Positions 8,923 through 18,387 of a stretch of DNA of 64,000 bases are shown here, one piece after another. The position numbers and the translations under genes are program-made. How positions within the stretch are numbered: the first letter of the stretch is position 1; every line of letters starts with the position of its first letter. The stretch lies in assembly GCA_964642725.1 (NCBI GenBank), contig CAZXQG010000015.1, positions 1 to 64,000 of the forward strand, in the 5' to 3' direction. Source of the DNA: JAGVPT01 sp964642725 (lineage in GTDB: Bacteria > Bacteroidota > Ignavibacteria > UBA10030 > UBA8401). Under the pieces are notes generated by a model that was given only the letters and a program-made list of their open reading frames with translations, did no database searches and was not told where the DNA came from.

Positions 8923-9339
8923 ATGAATAGAAAAGAATTTTTGTCGACCATTGGGCTCGGAGCAGCGGCTGTCGCATGCAGTTATTGTCTCAATGGCTGC
9001 AGCCCTTTGAGTAATCCAATCACGGCGCCAACAAACGTCGATTTTACGCTTGACCTTAATGTTCCTGCAAACGCGGCTTTGAAAACCAACGGCGGTTATG
9101 TTTACAATGGCGGCATAATCGTTGCGCGAACCACGAGCGGGGCATACGTTGCGGTGAGTCAGCTCTGCACACATGCAGGGGGCACCGTTCAATACGTTCC
9201 GAGCAGTAACTCATTCTATTGCCCGAATCATGGCTCCAATTTTGCGACAAACGGTTCGGTTCTTAACGGCCCGGCGACGAGTTCCCTCGGGACGTACCAT
9301 ACAGCGTTGACCGGCACCTCGTTGAGGGTATACTCATGA
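8923..9339 (+). CDS. Rieske [2Fe-2S] lipoprotein
   Basis: The Rieske centre ligands are C82-T-H84 and C100-PN-H103 (motifs CTHAGG and CPNHGS), spaced as in soluble-domain Rieske proteins. The N-terminus (MNRKEFLSTIGLGAAAVAC) resembles a Tat-type substrate leader without twin arginine. It is followed by a lipobox-like LNGC with C26 as the possible lipidated residue, so the protein is probably tethered to a membrane on the periplasmic side. At 138 aa it is a single-domain electron carrier, not a bc1-complex subunit. It is followed by a histidine-rich four-helix membrane protein and a YceI protein on the same strand, which suggests a small electron-transfer cassette. Confidence 0.9.
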   Translation: MNRKEFLSTIGLGAAAVACSYCLNGCSPLSNPITAPTNVDFTLDLNVPANAALKTNGGYVYNGGIIVARTTSGAYVAVSQLCTHAGGTVQYVPSSNSFYCPNHGSNFATNGSVLNGPATSSLGTYHTALTGTSLRVYS

Positions 9340-9405
9340 TTATGCACAATCAGCATTGTTCAATTCCCCATTTTTAAAACTTCAACGACGAAAGATAAAT
9401 TCACT

Positions 9406-10083
9406 ATGAAGAATATTTTCTTTGCAGCAGCGGTACTGGCAATTACCGTTCCTGTTGCGAACGCGCAAGAAGTTCCATCGCAGTTTAGTCTGCAGAATCA
9501 ATTGTATGCCGATTCAGGCGATCCCCCTTCATCCGATTCTGTTGCAGCAGCGCCCCGGCAAAGACTTCTTCCGAATAATATAAGCTTTATGGAGAAAGCA
9601 TTGTGGGGAGAGGACGGAATAGTTAGAGGAATCGGATTAGCGCCAGCGCTCACCCCCGACGAACGGAGGAGTGAACTGACTCTTCGCAGAACGATGCTGA
9701 CGACGCATCAAATCGGAGGATTTGTGACGCTTGGATTGATGGGAGGAGCGGTATATTTCGGCCAGAAAATTATTGACGGGCACCCCGAGTACCGGCGCAA
9801 TCATCAATACTTTGTGACAGCGACCATAATTTCGTATTCTGCAACCGGGCTACTGGCAATTCTTTCCCCGCCTCCTTTGATCCGCCGAAATGAAGTCAGC
9901 ACGACAACGATACACAAAACTCTTGCATGGATTCATGTCGCCGGTATGATCATTACCCCGATTCTTGGCGGGATGATCAAGCGGCGATCACAGTCGGCGA
10001 TGCAAAGCGAACGAATTCACCAAATATCTGCGTATATCACAACGGCAACATTTGCCGCCTCGATGATTGTCGTAACTTTTTAA
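9406..10083 (+). CDS. Four-helix membrane protein with paired histidines, cytochrome b561-like
   Basis: The protein has 225 aa. It begins with a signal peptide (MKNIFFAAAVLAITVPVANA), then a Ser/Pro/Ala-rich periplasmic linker of about 75 residues, then four membrane helices at roughly 98-122, 132-152, 164-187 and 204-225. Histidines sit at the helix starts or inside: TTHQIGG, NHQYF, IHKTLAWIHVAG and RIHQISAY. Such pairs in a four-helix bundle are what a di-haem b-type cytochrome needs. I do not recognise a named family. The neighbours, a Rieske protein upstream and a YceI protein 10 bases downstream, support a redox role; in E. coli yceI is likewise paired with the b561-type gene yceJ. The haem ligation is inference. 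Confidence 0.65.
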   Translation: MKNIFFAAAVLAITVPVANAQEVPSQFSLQNQLYADSGDPPSSDSVAAAPRQRLLPNNISFMEKALWGEDGIVRGIGLAPALTPDERRSELTLRRTMLTTHQIGGFVTLGLMGGAVYFGQKIIDGHPEYRRNHQYFVTATIISYSATGLLAILSPPPLIRRNEVSTTTIHKTLAWIHVAGMIITPILGGMIKRRSQSAMQSERIHQISAYITTATFAASMIVVTF

Positions 10084-10093
10084 CGGGAGAATT

Positions 10094-10642
10094 ATGGTAA
10101 CAAGAGTGAATGTGGTTGCTTTTTTATTTATGGTCTCGATTGCCGCAGCCGGGGCACAAACCAAGCAGCTTGAATTGTTGAAAGATGAATCGTCAATAAC
10201 GTACCGTATCGTGCACCCTCTTCATGAAATCGAAGCTACAAGCAAAGATGCGACGTATCAGCTCGAAATCGATCCCGTGAAAAAAGAAATTGTCAGCGTG
10301 GCGGCAACAGTGGACGTGATGACATTCGACAGCGGCAACTCAAACCGCGATTCACACGCGATGGAAGTGATCGATGCGATAAGTTACCCCGAGGTTTCTT
10401 TTGTCAGCACGTCGGTTACTCAGTCCGGCGACAGCCTCAAAGTGCTGGGAAAGTTGACATTTCACGGCGTTACTCAGGACATCGTTGCTATGGCAAAATC
10501 ACAATGGTCTCCCGACAAAATTGAGGTGCGTGGAGGATTTGTGCTGAGTCTGACTGCCTTTAAGATCGAACGTCCTTCCCTGTTGATGATTCCGGTCGAA
10601 GATGCACTGCGGTTTACATTTGCGGCTGCGTGGAAGCTATAA
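10094..10642 (+). CDS. YceI family periplasmic lipocalin-like protein
   Basis: A signal peptide (VNVVAFLFMVSIAAAGAQ) leads into a 160-residue YceI domain. Recognisable landmarks are ITYRIVHPLHEIEATSKDATYQLEID, VDVMTFDSGNSNRDSHAMEVIDAISYPEVSF and GKLTFHGVTQDIVAMAK. The family forms a lipocalin-like barrel that binds isoprenoid lipids such as polyprenyl-quinone-type molecules; the ligand here is unknown. The start has a good SD (GGGAG) and lies 10 bases after the previous stop, so the two genes are almost certainly one transcript. The opposing gene at 10786 is convergent; no strong terminator was seen between them. Confidence 0.9.
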   Translation: MVTRVNVVAFLFMVSIAAAGAQTKQLELLKDESSITYRIVHPLHEIEATSKDATYQLEIDPVKKEIVSVAATVDVMTFDSGNSNRDSHAMEVIDAISYPEVSFVSTSVTQSGDSLKVLGKLTFHGVTQDIVAMAKSQWSPDKIEVRGGFVLSLTAFKIERPSLLMIPVEDALRFTFAAAWKL

Positions 10643-10785
10643 ACTTTCAGCAATAGAAGATAAAAATGTGACGCGGTTGTGAATGAAGTCCACCCGCACA
10701 CTGTTCGCTCAAAGAACAATCTGAGCAATTCACCGAAGCGGGCCAAGGGACTTTCTCTGTTTCTGTATGAAATGAAAAGTGATCT

Positions 10786-13700
10786 TTATTTTGATGTTGT
10801 TGCTTTCCGATTTCCGCCGATTCCGGCAAGTTCTTTTTCTCTTTTGAGTGCATTCTCAAGCAGCGAAAGTGTTATTCCTCTTACAGAGAGGCTGACCACA
10901 TTAGATCGTTCAATAGATGTTTCGCCGAATGCATTCACTCTCTCGTAGTATAACGAGTGGTTGATGCGATTAATTTGTTCGCCTTTGGGGATTGTTGCTT
11001 CAAATGCCATTTCGTTCTTTCCTTTTCTTACCAACGGCGTAATGGTAGTCGACAAAATGCCGTTGAATTGTGCCGCAGAAATAATTGGAATTTCGTTCAG
11101 CGTAAATGTTTCGTTTCCGATGGAAAGACCGCGTGCAGTAGAATCGATGATGTCCGCCAAAAGGACCGAAGCCGAGGGGTTGGAGAAAAGATTATACCTG
11201 AAAATTAACTCATCGCCGGGAATGACGTACAACGAGTCGGCGAAATCCTTTTCGGAACGAGGCATCGTTCGCACCAACGCAATTGAGGACGTGCTCGAGC
11301 CCGTGTCGCGCATAACGAGGCCGTTGGTAAAGTAATTCTGTATTCGAAGCTCCAGATGACGGGCCTTCATTTTTCCGCCGGACTCGCCCTTCATCATTAT
11401 TGACAGAAGATTCTGATTTGTATCGCAGCGAAATACACTGCACGGGAAAATATGAATTGAATCGAGTTTAATCCTTCTTGACAAGAAATCCACTGCTACG
11501 TTTGCGCGTTCTTCCGCGAGTTTCAGCATTGCGGCGGCAGATGTTCCACGTTTGGCGGGAATATCTGGATAGCCGACAACCACGATATCCGCAAAATGGT
11601 ATTTCTTAATAGCATTGATGATCGGCTGGAAAATTATTAGCGCGTCTTTGCGGAGCGAAGATTCTCCGGGATTAAATATTAGCTTTTCTATCGGGAGAGA
11701 GGTCTCTATAAATGGAATCTTTTCGATATTTGTTGAAGTCTTCAAAGTGTCCGTTTGAATCAAGACGCTGTCCGATGTCATGAGTTCAACATACGACTGA
11801 GACTCCAAACCTGCTTGCTGTGGCATCGAATCATCGACTTCGGCGCTGTAGCGGAGTGTTCCTTCAAAGAGAGATGAACCGCGCCCTAAAGCCCACGTCA
11901 GATGTTGGCCGGACAAGGCTGGAGCAACTTCCTTTCCATTAAAAGTCCCTGAGCCTTCGACATACGTGAATCCGGCTGGGAGCTCGTCAAAAATCTTTAT
12001 TCGCTGCAGCCATGTGCCTCCGGAATAGTTTATTTGGACGTTAAACTCTACACTGTTTGATTTGTTGGATGCCGCTATGCGGTTGCGCAAATACACAACC
12101 CGTGGCCAACCGGATCTCACAGCTGCAGTCTTGCTCACTTTTCCGACCTTTTGACTGATGCTGTCTTTCAGCAGCCGTTTCACAAAAAAGTTCGCACGGG
12201 CAATTCCCCCTTCCGTGAGGCGAACGAACCGGGAGCTTGCGTCTCCTGCAAAGTCACGTCCGCCCTTAAGTAATTCCGTTCTGGGAGGCAGCGATCGTTC
12301 GTTGACCCGCAACACGTGTTGCCCGGGCTTTACGTTCGGCAGCGAGAATTTTCCATCATCCCCCGTTGTGATGCGAGTGCCATCCTCCATCCAAAGTTCC
12401 ACGTCTTTTATTCCCACCTCGCCCTCGCTTTGGTATCCGTTACGGTCATCGTCATAGAAAATCTTTCCGATGATCAAACCATTTTCTGTGAACACTCCCG
12501 GCTGAACCGTAATTTGTTTTTGTGAAGGCGCCGAGGTAATCGGCCTTCCCACCGAATCTTGAGCGGTGGCATACACCGTATTCAACCCCTGGCTTTCCAA
12601 TGCGTCGGCACCGAGAACAAGTTGATAGACGAGTATTCCGGTACTCCCTGCTCTCAGCGTATCTCGAGAAACGGATGCCAGATCCCACTGCAAAACAGTT
12701 CCATTCGAGGATGATTTAGTATCCACTGGCACGCCGTTGTAACGGGCGGATTTTGGATAATACTTGAACGCGTGAGGAAGGTAATCGATGATCCTCAGCC
12801 CTTTCATCAACACGGGAGGGGCGCTGCTGGTATTTGTAATCGCAACCTGATACGTTACGACGTCTCCAATTTCTGCAACATTTTTGTCCGCAGACTTAAC
12901 CACCTGGAGCGAGGTCGAGTATTGCGGGTTGCCCATGATAATAACCGAAGCTGAAGATGATTCCACAGCGATCCCGTTTCGCAGTATAGACGCCGTGGTT
13001 TGAATTCTTCTTCCGGAGTTAAGCGAATAGTCTGTTCCCATATAAAGAATGAGCGAATCGGTTTTCCCAGGCGGTATACTCCCAATATTCCACACAGCCG
13101 CGCTGTCAACCACCGTTGTATCATGGCCTGCTCCGTTTGCTGTCCAAAGTGTATACTTCAGAATGTTTCTGCCGGCGTTATAGATAGAATCGACAATCTT
13201 GACGCCGCGGAGCGAATCAGTACCGGCGTTGCGGCACCAGATCTCAAATCTAACGCTGTCTCCGGCCACCACCGAATCTTTACTCCCGAGAACAAAATTT
13301 CCCATCGTTATCACCGGCGCAGACCGAACAAGCGTAACTGTCTGGCTGTTCTGGGATGCAAGCTGGTTCGAGCTAAACCAGGAACGGTTCAGGATGTACG
13401 TACTGTCAGGGACATTTCTTGTCACGGCGACCGTCAATCCTACCGAGTCTGTTGTCCCAACCGCCATGGTGTCTATCGACCAGCGGACAATCCGTTGTGA
13501 CGTATCGAATGTGACTGCCTTGAACAATCCTTTCTGAGTTGCAACGAGCGAGGTGTAGCGCGGAAGCGTATCGAGCATGACCGCGTTCGTATGAAAGATG
13601 TTCCCCTGATTTTGGTATTTGATCGAATACTTAATTGTGTCTCCGGCATACACCGAGGGCTGCGCCGCCATCGAGAGGCTCAGGGACGAATTTGGTTTTA

Positions 13701-15594
13701 CGAGGATATTAAGATTGATCGTAAACGTTCCGCCGAGGGTGTCGTACACGATTACTGCCCCGGAATAGTTCGGGAACTTCGCGCTGTCAACATTGACTTC
13801 GTACACTGCAGGCTGAAGATTTTCAAACTTGAATCTTCCAAGACCGTCAGTCTTTGTTGATTGAATACGGCTATACATATTTAACGGAGCAGACTTTCCC
13901 TGGATCTTTCGGGAAACCTGTTTAGCCGACGGCGCAGCAGAGAGTGAATCCAGATAAATGTCAACTCCTTGGACTGAAATGGGCGAATTTACCGTTGCGT
14001 ATTGAAGCCGCCCCGCAATCGTGTTTAGAATTTTGACCGCTTTGCGGTCGAATAGAGTATCGGATGCCATGGCGGTCGAGGTCGACAACGTATCGCCAAA
14101 CTGATCTACAACAAAGATCTTGAGCGTGAACATCATCGTCTCTTTGTTCAACGCGATAAAGAAAACACCGTCGGTTCCTGTTGTGTCGCCTCCGACGATC
14201 TGCTGGGTATTGTCAAACACTTCTGCGATCGCCCCTTTATACGGAACCTGTTGGATATTGGATCCTACGAGAACAGAAGCACGGACAATACCCGTCACAG
14301 CTCCCGGGTACATTATGACCGACAAGGTTCCGGTTATTGTCCCGGACTGAGCGGCTCCAGCAACAACGGTAACAACAGCCTTTTGTACAATATTGTTTAC
14401 GTTTTCTGAAACCAGGTATGTTTGTGCCACGCCTCCGCTTGTGAAGACGGTGATGGACCTTGTGTGGTTGTCGAAGAGTCCCAGGGTCGTTGAGAATGTC
14501 ACCGGAACACCGTCGGGGACTGCGGTTCCGAGAGAGTCCGAAACATTAGCGATAATATTCGAGCTGTCACGATTTGCATTACCCCAAACATATTTTTGAG
14601 ACAACGATAAATTCATCGCTGCCGGACGCACGGGAACAATCGGCGTCACGATCTCTGCGGCGGATATTATTGGAACACTCGATGAGTGGACGTTTGCATC
14701 ATTCTTTAACTGAGTCAAGCCGAGATTCGAGGCTGCCAAAACCGTAAGTTTTATGTTCTGCACTCCGGTGACCGGCAAAAGAGTGCCAAGGTTCCAGGTA
14801 ATGATTCGTTTGTTTGCGCTGACATTTGTCGGTGTCAGATCAGCATGGTCGTATGTGCCGTTTGAAGAAATCGTATCAACGAGAACGGTAGAATCGGATT
14901 TTATATTTCCCGTATTTGCCACCATCAGTTGATAGTCGATCTGTCGTCCTGAGCCTACAAATGCAGCGGTTGCCGAGTTTGTCAATGCGAGGCGTGAGAA
15001 ATTCCCTACAACCAGATTTTGAGCCGTGGTGACTGTTCTTCCCTGCCAGGAAATGAGTCCGCTAAGTGCAAGAGTCGCGTGTCCGGCCGTCGTGGTGTCA
15101 ATCTTAAGCTGGACGAGGAATGAATCCTGCTTTGCAGACGGAAAATTGAATTCTTTCCACGTAATCACGTTACCATTGACGCTGCCGTTGTTCGAAACGC
15201 TTACAATATTTGACGCCGACGCTGGCAAGATACTTTGGATGGTAACAGTGTCAGCGGAAGCATTGCCGATATTCTTGAAACTAAGCCATAGTTTTACAAC
15301 ATCGCCAAAAATGACATTCGAATCACTTACCGAATAATGAATCTCGAAATTCGGCAGGCTTCCAACGGTTACAGTAACCACAGGACTTTGTACCGAAATC
15401 GGCACATTCTTGTAGACGTATTTCCCAGCTGCTTGGATGGAAATGTGAGTTCCTGAAGGTGTCTGAGCAAGAGAGTAATTACCCGCCAAGAACGCAACTG
15501 CAATCATGCTCCAAACGATGAATGCAAAACTCCGGTACGATGGGATGGAATATTTCATAAATATTTTATGTCTGAACATCTCGCTCACTGTCAT
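10786..15594 (-). CDS. 1602-aa surface protein: DUF11 repeats, invasin-like Ig, SdrD_B/carboxypeptidase-regulatory-like and OmpA-like domains
   Basis: Last gene of the surface operon. The signal peptide ends near residue 44 (VAFLAGNYSLAQ). Several DUF11-type beta-sandwiches follow, including about 60-320 and 640-1030. An invasin-like Ig domain lies at about 328-430 (PVTFSTTLGLFDNHTRS), a carboxypeptidase-regulatory-like fold at about 525-620 (TDGLGRFKFENLQPAVYEV), and an SdrD_B-like module at about 1035-1105 (IIGKIFYDDDRNGYQSEGE). An OmpA-like peptidoglycan-binding domain lies at about 1295-1410 (IEKLIFNPGESSLRKDAL, then IVVVGYPDIP and LAEERANVAVDFL). A last beta-domain follows. OmpA-like domains are normally terminal; here one is internal. 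Its start shares ATGA with the previous stop, although MKYSIPSY at residue 13 gives a tighter signal peptide. It probably links the surface layer to peptidoglycan (inference). Confidence 0.85.
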   Translation of the reverse strand: MTVSEMFRHKIFMKYSIPSYRSFAFIVWSMIAVAFLAGNYSLAQTPSGTHISIQAAGKYVYKNVPISVQSPVVTVTVGSLPNFEIHYSVSDSNVIFGDVVKLWLSFKNIGNASADTVTIQSILPASASNIVSVSNNGSVNGNVITWKEFNFPSAKQDSFLVQLKIDTTTAGHATLALSGLISWQGRTVTTAQNLVVGNFSRLALTNSATAAFVGSGRQIDYQLMVANTGNIKSDSTVLVDTISSNGTYDHADLTPTNVSANKRIITWNLGTLLPVTGVQNIKLTVLAASNLGLTQLKNDANVHSSSVPIISAAEIVTPIVPVRPAAMNLSLSQKYVWGNANRDSSNIIANVSDSLGTAVPDGVPVTFSTTLGLFDNHTRSITVFTSGGVAQTYLVSENVNNIVQKAVVTVVAGAAQSGTITGTLSVIMYPGAVTGIVRASVLVGSNIQQVPYKGAIAEVFDNTQQIVGGDTTGTDGVFFIALNKETMMFTLKIFVVDQFGDTLSTSTAMASDTLFDRKAVKILNTIAGRLQYATVNSPISVQGVDIYLDSLSAAPSAKQVSRKIQGKSAPLNMYSRIQSTKTDGLGRFKFENLQPAVYEVNVDSAKFPNYSGAVIVYDTLGGTFTINLNILVKPNSSLSLSMAAQPSVYAGDTIKYSIKYQNQGNIFHTNAVMLDTLPRYTSLVATQKGLFKAVTFDTSQRIVRWSIDTMAVGTTDSVGLTVAVTRNVPDSTYILNRSWFSSNQLASQNSQTVTLVRSAPVITMGNFVLGSKDSVVAGDSVRFEIWCRNAGTDSLRGVKIVDSIYNAGRNILKYTLWTANGAGHDTTVVDSAAVWNIGSIPPGKTDSLILYMGTDYSLNSGRRIQTTASILRNGIAVESSSASVIIMGNPQYSTSLQVVKSADKNVAEIGDVVTYQVAITNTSSAPPVLMKGLRIIDYLPHAFKYYPKSARYNGVPVDTKSSSNGTVLQWDLASVSRDTLRAGSTGILVYQLVLGADALESQGLNTVYATAQDSVGRPITSAPSQKQITVQPGVFTENGLIIGKIFYDDDRNGYQSEGEVGIKDVELWMEDGTRITTGDDGKFSLPNVKPGQHVLRVNERSLPPRTELLKGGRDFAGDASSRFVRLTEGGIARANFFVKRLLKDSISQKVGKVSKTAAVRSGWPRVVYLRNRIAASNKSNSVEFNVQINYSGGTWLQRIKIFDELPAGFTYVEGSGTFNGKEVAPALSGQHLTWALGRGSSLFEGTLRYSAEVDDSMPQQAGLESQSYVELMTSDSVLIQTDTLKTSTNIEKIPFIETSLPIEKLIFNPGESSLRKDALIIFQPIINAIKKYHFADIVVVGYPDIPAKRGTSAAAMLKLAEERANVAVDFLSRRIKLDSIHIFPCSVFRCDTNQNLLSIMMKGESGGKMKARHLELRIQNYFTNGLVMRDTGSSTSSIALVRTMPRSEKDFADSLYVIPGDELIFRYNLFSNPSASVLLADIIDSTARGLSIGNETFTLNEIPIISAAQFNGILSTTITPLVRKGKNEMAFEATIPKGEQINRINHSLYYERVNAFGETSIERSNVVSLSVRGITLSLLENALKREKELAGIGGNRKATTSK

Positions 15595-17255
15595 TTAATT
15601 TTTACTTTAAATTCAGCAGTTCCCGCCGACGATTTTTTTAAACCAGCCGTTTTTATGGAGACGGTGCCGCTACGTACCGCGATCGAATCGGGGAGCGAAA
15701 GTGTGCCTAATTTTACACTTCCCGGAACGAAAGAAGTGCTGTCAGGAACTCGGGCAGTTATCGTATATGAAGTGTCAATATCGGCGTGTCCGTTGTTCGT
15801 GTATGAAATCGTGTACGTCAGGACTCCTCCAGGAGGCTGCGGCTGGCTTGCCAGCGGAGAAACAGAAATCGCCACCGCGACCACCGGAATGTTTGTAGTC
15901 GTGGTTGCAACCGCACCCTGGAACTTCAGCGCATTGGCTGAAGACGTTGCGGTAAAGGTTGTGATATCCTTTGTTTGATCCTGCCCTACCATCGGAAGGA
16001 TGGCAACTGCAAAGACATGGACGCTGTCTCCCGCAAGAACAGAATCAACATCGACGTCCGCCTTGCCATTCGTATTTGTCAACGGAATGTCAGCCGCGTC
16101 AACTATGCCATTATTATTCACATCCTTGAGGAATTTCCATGCAAGCGATTGCGATGATGTTGCGGACATTTCAATCACATCTTTAATTGTGCCGTTGTTT
16201 TTTACCGTGAAGTAATATTTCACGGAGTCGGTCGGCTCTTTTGCCGATGCTACGCTGTCCGGAGTGATTGAAACGCCAGACGCCAATCCTACCGTCACCG
16301 AGCGGCTGTTGCTTGACAAAGTGAATGTGTTTCCTCCAGATGTATAAGTCACGTTAAAAGCATTCGTAAATACCGTGCCGCTTGCTGCGCTGATCGGAAC
16401 GTTCAACGTGATTGTCACTGTTGCGGAACTGCCGCTGTTAATTGTTCCGATGTTCCAAACCACAGGGTTGCCCGAAGAATTAATGGTCCCTTGTGATGCA
16501 GTTGAAGAAATAAAACCGAATCCCGATAGAAAATCCGAAAAGTCCACTCCCGTTGCTGGAACGGCCCCATTGTTTGTCACTGTAAAGGTATAGGTAACGT
16601 TTTGTCCTGCACCGGGGTTGGCATTATCAACGGTTAATCCCGTTCCGATATTATTGAAGTTTACCGTATGGACCGTCGTCATTTCAGTGCTGGTGGCAGC
16701 TTTGGAATTGTCAAACAGCGACGCTGCCGTTACGGTCGTAGTATCTAATTGGCCGTTCAGGGACGGGATGTGCGGGACAAATATTCTGACAATTATCTTG
16801 AACGTTGAATCTTCAGGCAGTGAACCGGTCGCAGTAATGGCTCCCGCGGCAATCTCGCCCGCTTCGAGAACACCGTTCCCGTTTGCGTCGTGGTACATTG
16901 TTACCGTCCACCCTTTGGTGGAGTTTTTTGTAAGATTAAAGTTGTCGGTGCCGTTACCGGAGTTTGTAATCGCGAGAGCGTAGTCGACGTTGACGCTGTC
17001 GCTTGAAGTTGTCGCTGCATTGCTTGATGGCGCCCGGTTAACCGCTGCAACCTGAGCGACCGTAAAGCTGACGGTGTTTGAAAACAACGTATCGCTAACC
17101 CCGCCGCTCGCCGTTGTGTACACAACCTTCGAACGCGATTGCACAACAGTGCCGGCAGGCGTTCCCATGGCAAACGCATTTGTGAGTGTCGCCGTAAAAG
17201 CAATGCTATAGAATAGCGCGAGCCTGATATTTTTCACGCGTAAAACTCCGTTCAT
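15591..17255 (-). CDS. DUF11 repeat surface protein, 554 aa
   Basis: A signal peptide (FYSIAFTATLTNAFA) is followed by GTPAGTVVQSRSKVVYTT. That opening resembles GTLAGTVISNQATVQY in the first protein of the operon, so the two are paralogous. The rest is a chain of DUF11/CARDB-like beta-sandwiches with TNSGNGTDNF, TVTNNGAVPATGV and TVKNNGTIKD motifs. Two calcium-loop-like segments, YHDANGNGVLEAGE and LKDVNNNGIVDAAD, resemble dockerin or EF-hand loops. The C-terminal domain (about 455-554, TYTISYTNNGHADIDTSY to AEFKVKIK) is of the type that ends four proteins of this operon. It starts three bases after the previous stop and its own stop overlaps the next start (ATGA). It is secreted and probably a structural part of a surface layer; no enzyme motif is present. 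Confidence 0.85.
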   Translation of the reverse strand: MNGVLRVKNIRLALFYSIAFTATLTNAFAMGTPAGTVVQSRSKVVYTTASGGVSDTLFSNTVSFTVAQVAAVNRAPSSNAATTSSDSVNVDYALAITNSGNGTDNFNLTKNSTKGWTVTMYHDANGNGVLEAGEIAAGAITATGSLPEDSTFKIIVRIFVPHIPSLNGQLDTTTVTAASLFDNSKAATSTEMTTVHTVNFNNIGTGLTVDNANPGAGQNVTYTFTVTNNGAVPATGVDFSDFLSGFGFISSTASQGTINSSGNPVVWNIGTINSGSSATVTITLNVPISAASGTVFTNAFNVTYTSGGNTFTLSSNSRSVTVGLASGVSITPDSVASAKEPTDSVKYYFTVKNNGTIKDVIEMSATSSQSLAWKFLKDVNNNGIVDAADIPLTNTNGKADVDVDSVLAGDSVHVFAVAILPMVGQDQTKDITTFTATSSANALKFQGAVATTTTNIPVVAVAISVSPLASQPQPPGGVLTYTISYTNNGHADIDTSYTITARVPDSTSFVPGSVKLGTLSLPDSIAVRSGTVSIKTAGLKKSSAGTAEFKVKIK

Positions 17256-17258
17256 AGA

Positions 17259-18356
17259 CTATTGAACAACTACTTTAAATGTCACTATTTGCTCTTTCCC
17301 GCCCTTGAGTGCATCTTTCAATTTCCATCGCAGCAATGTTGCGGCGCCGGCTTGCGGCTGGCCTGCAGCCTCTCTGTCCACACTTATTTCTGTGCCTTCT
17401 CCTGTTGCGGATCCTTCAAGATAAACGGTTCCATTGGGGACCGGATTGGACAATTGTATATTGGTTGCATCGCCTAAACCTATATTCTTGCAGGTCAGAG
17501 TGTACGTCACCGTATCTCCCGGCTGGGCGTTGGCTTTACTGACCATATTGACCACGACAATATTCGGGTCGGCTTTCACTTTTTCTGAATTGGCAATAAT
17601 TTCAGCTGCAAGCGCTTTCGATGCACTTTGCGTTGCGCCGTTTGCAACGCGCGCGATTAACCAGAGCATCGGAGTTTCGCCTGACAGATTCACAACGGGG
17701 CTTTTTATTGAAAGAATATTCTTTTGAACTGCAACGTGTTCAGAACTCGGCATTACAGATAGAGCGATAACGGGAACTGAGGTTTTTCCCGAAAGGATGA
17801 CGCCGTTCTTTTCTATTCCTGAAGTTCCTTCAACCGGAAGAAGAAGACGAAGCGCTATGTTCTGTGCCTTGTCGCTTGAAAGGGAAAACGTGACGACGAG
17901 TTGCTCCGGAGTCTTTGCATTGTCCTTATCACCGGTCACCAATGCTCTTGTAAGCAGTTTCACTGTTCCGGTCGGTAATGCAACCTCATGGATTGTCTCA
18001 GCGGTACGATTTCCGCTTGAGATGACATTGGAGAGCAGTTTCACTCCGCCTGATGTAGTTTTTCCCAGAAACTCATTCAACGAAACAGTTTTAATAGTCT
18101 TCCCCGTTTCATCGAGAATTTCGATCAACGCACTGGTTCCTTGCGACTGCCGGAATAGAATTCCAAACCGCTCTTTCGATCCAGCCAGCGATTTTCCTTC
18201 AATGAAAGGAAGCATGACAGCATCACTTTGCTGCTGTGGTGTATATGAAATACTGAATTGACCATACGTCATTGTAAGTGCTTGCTGAGTCTTTTGCCCA
18301 AAGAGCAATGAGGACACAACGACAAGGGAAAATACCATCCATACGAAATATTTCAT
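17259..18356 (-). CDS. Secreted 365-aa protein with C-terminal DUF11 domain
   Basis: The signal peptide is MKYFVWMVFSLVVVSSLLFG, with the mature protein starting near Q21. Residues 25-245 form a beta-rich domain I do not recognise (YGQFSISYTPQQQSDAVMLP, then IALRLLLPVEGTSGIEKNG). Residues 255-365 are a DUF11 domain: NVVNMVSKANAQPGDTVTYT, CKNIGLGDATNIQLSNPVPNG, ending VTFKVVVQ. The gene is fourth in the operon, 31 bases after the giant repeat gene and 3 bases before the 554-aa DUF11 gene. The N-terminal part could be an assembly or adaptor domain specific to this system. No function is established. Confidence 0.8.
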   Translation of the reverse strand: MKYFVWMVFSLVVVSSLLFGQKTQQALTMTYGQFSISYTPQQQSDAVMLPFIEGKSLAGSKERFGILFRQSQGTSALIEILDETGKTIKTVSLNEFLGKTTSGGVKLLSNVISSGNRTAETIHEVALPTGTVKLLTRALVTGDKDNAKTPEQLVVTFSLSSDKAQNIALRLLLPVEGTSGIEKNGVILSGKTSVPVIALSVMPSSEHVAVQKNILSIKSPVVNLSGETPMLWLIARVANGATQSASKALAAEIIANSEKVKADPNIVVVNMVSKANAQPGDTVTYTLTCKNIGLGDATNIQLSNPVPNGTVYLEGSATGEGTEISVDREAAGQPQAGAATLLRWKLKDALKGGKEQIVTFKVVVQ

Positions 18357-18387
18357 GATGACTCCTATAGGAAATAAGTGTAAGCGA

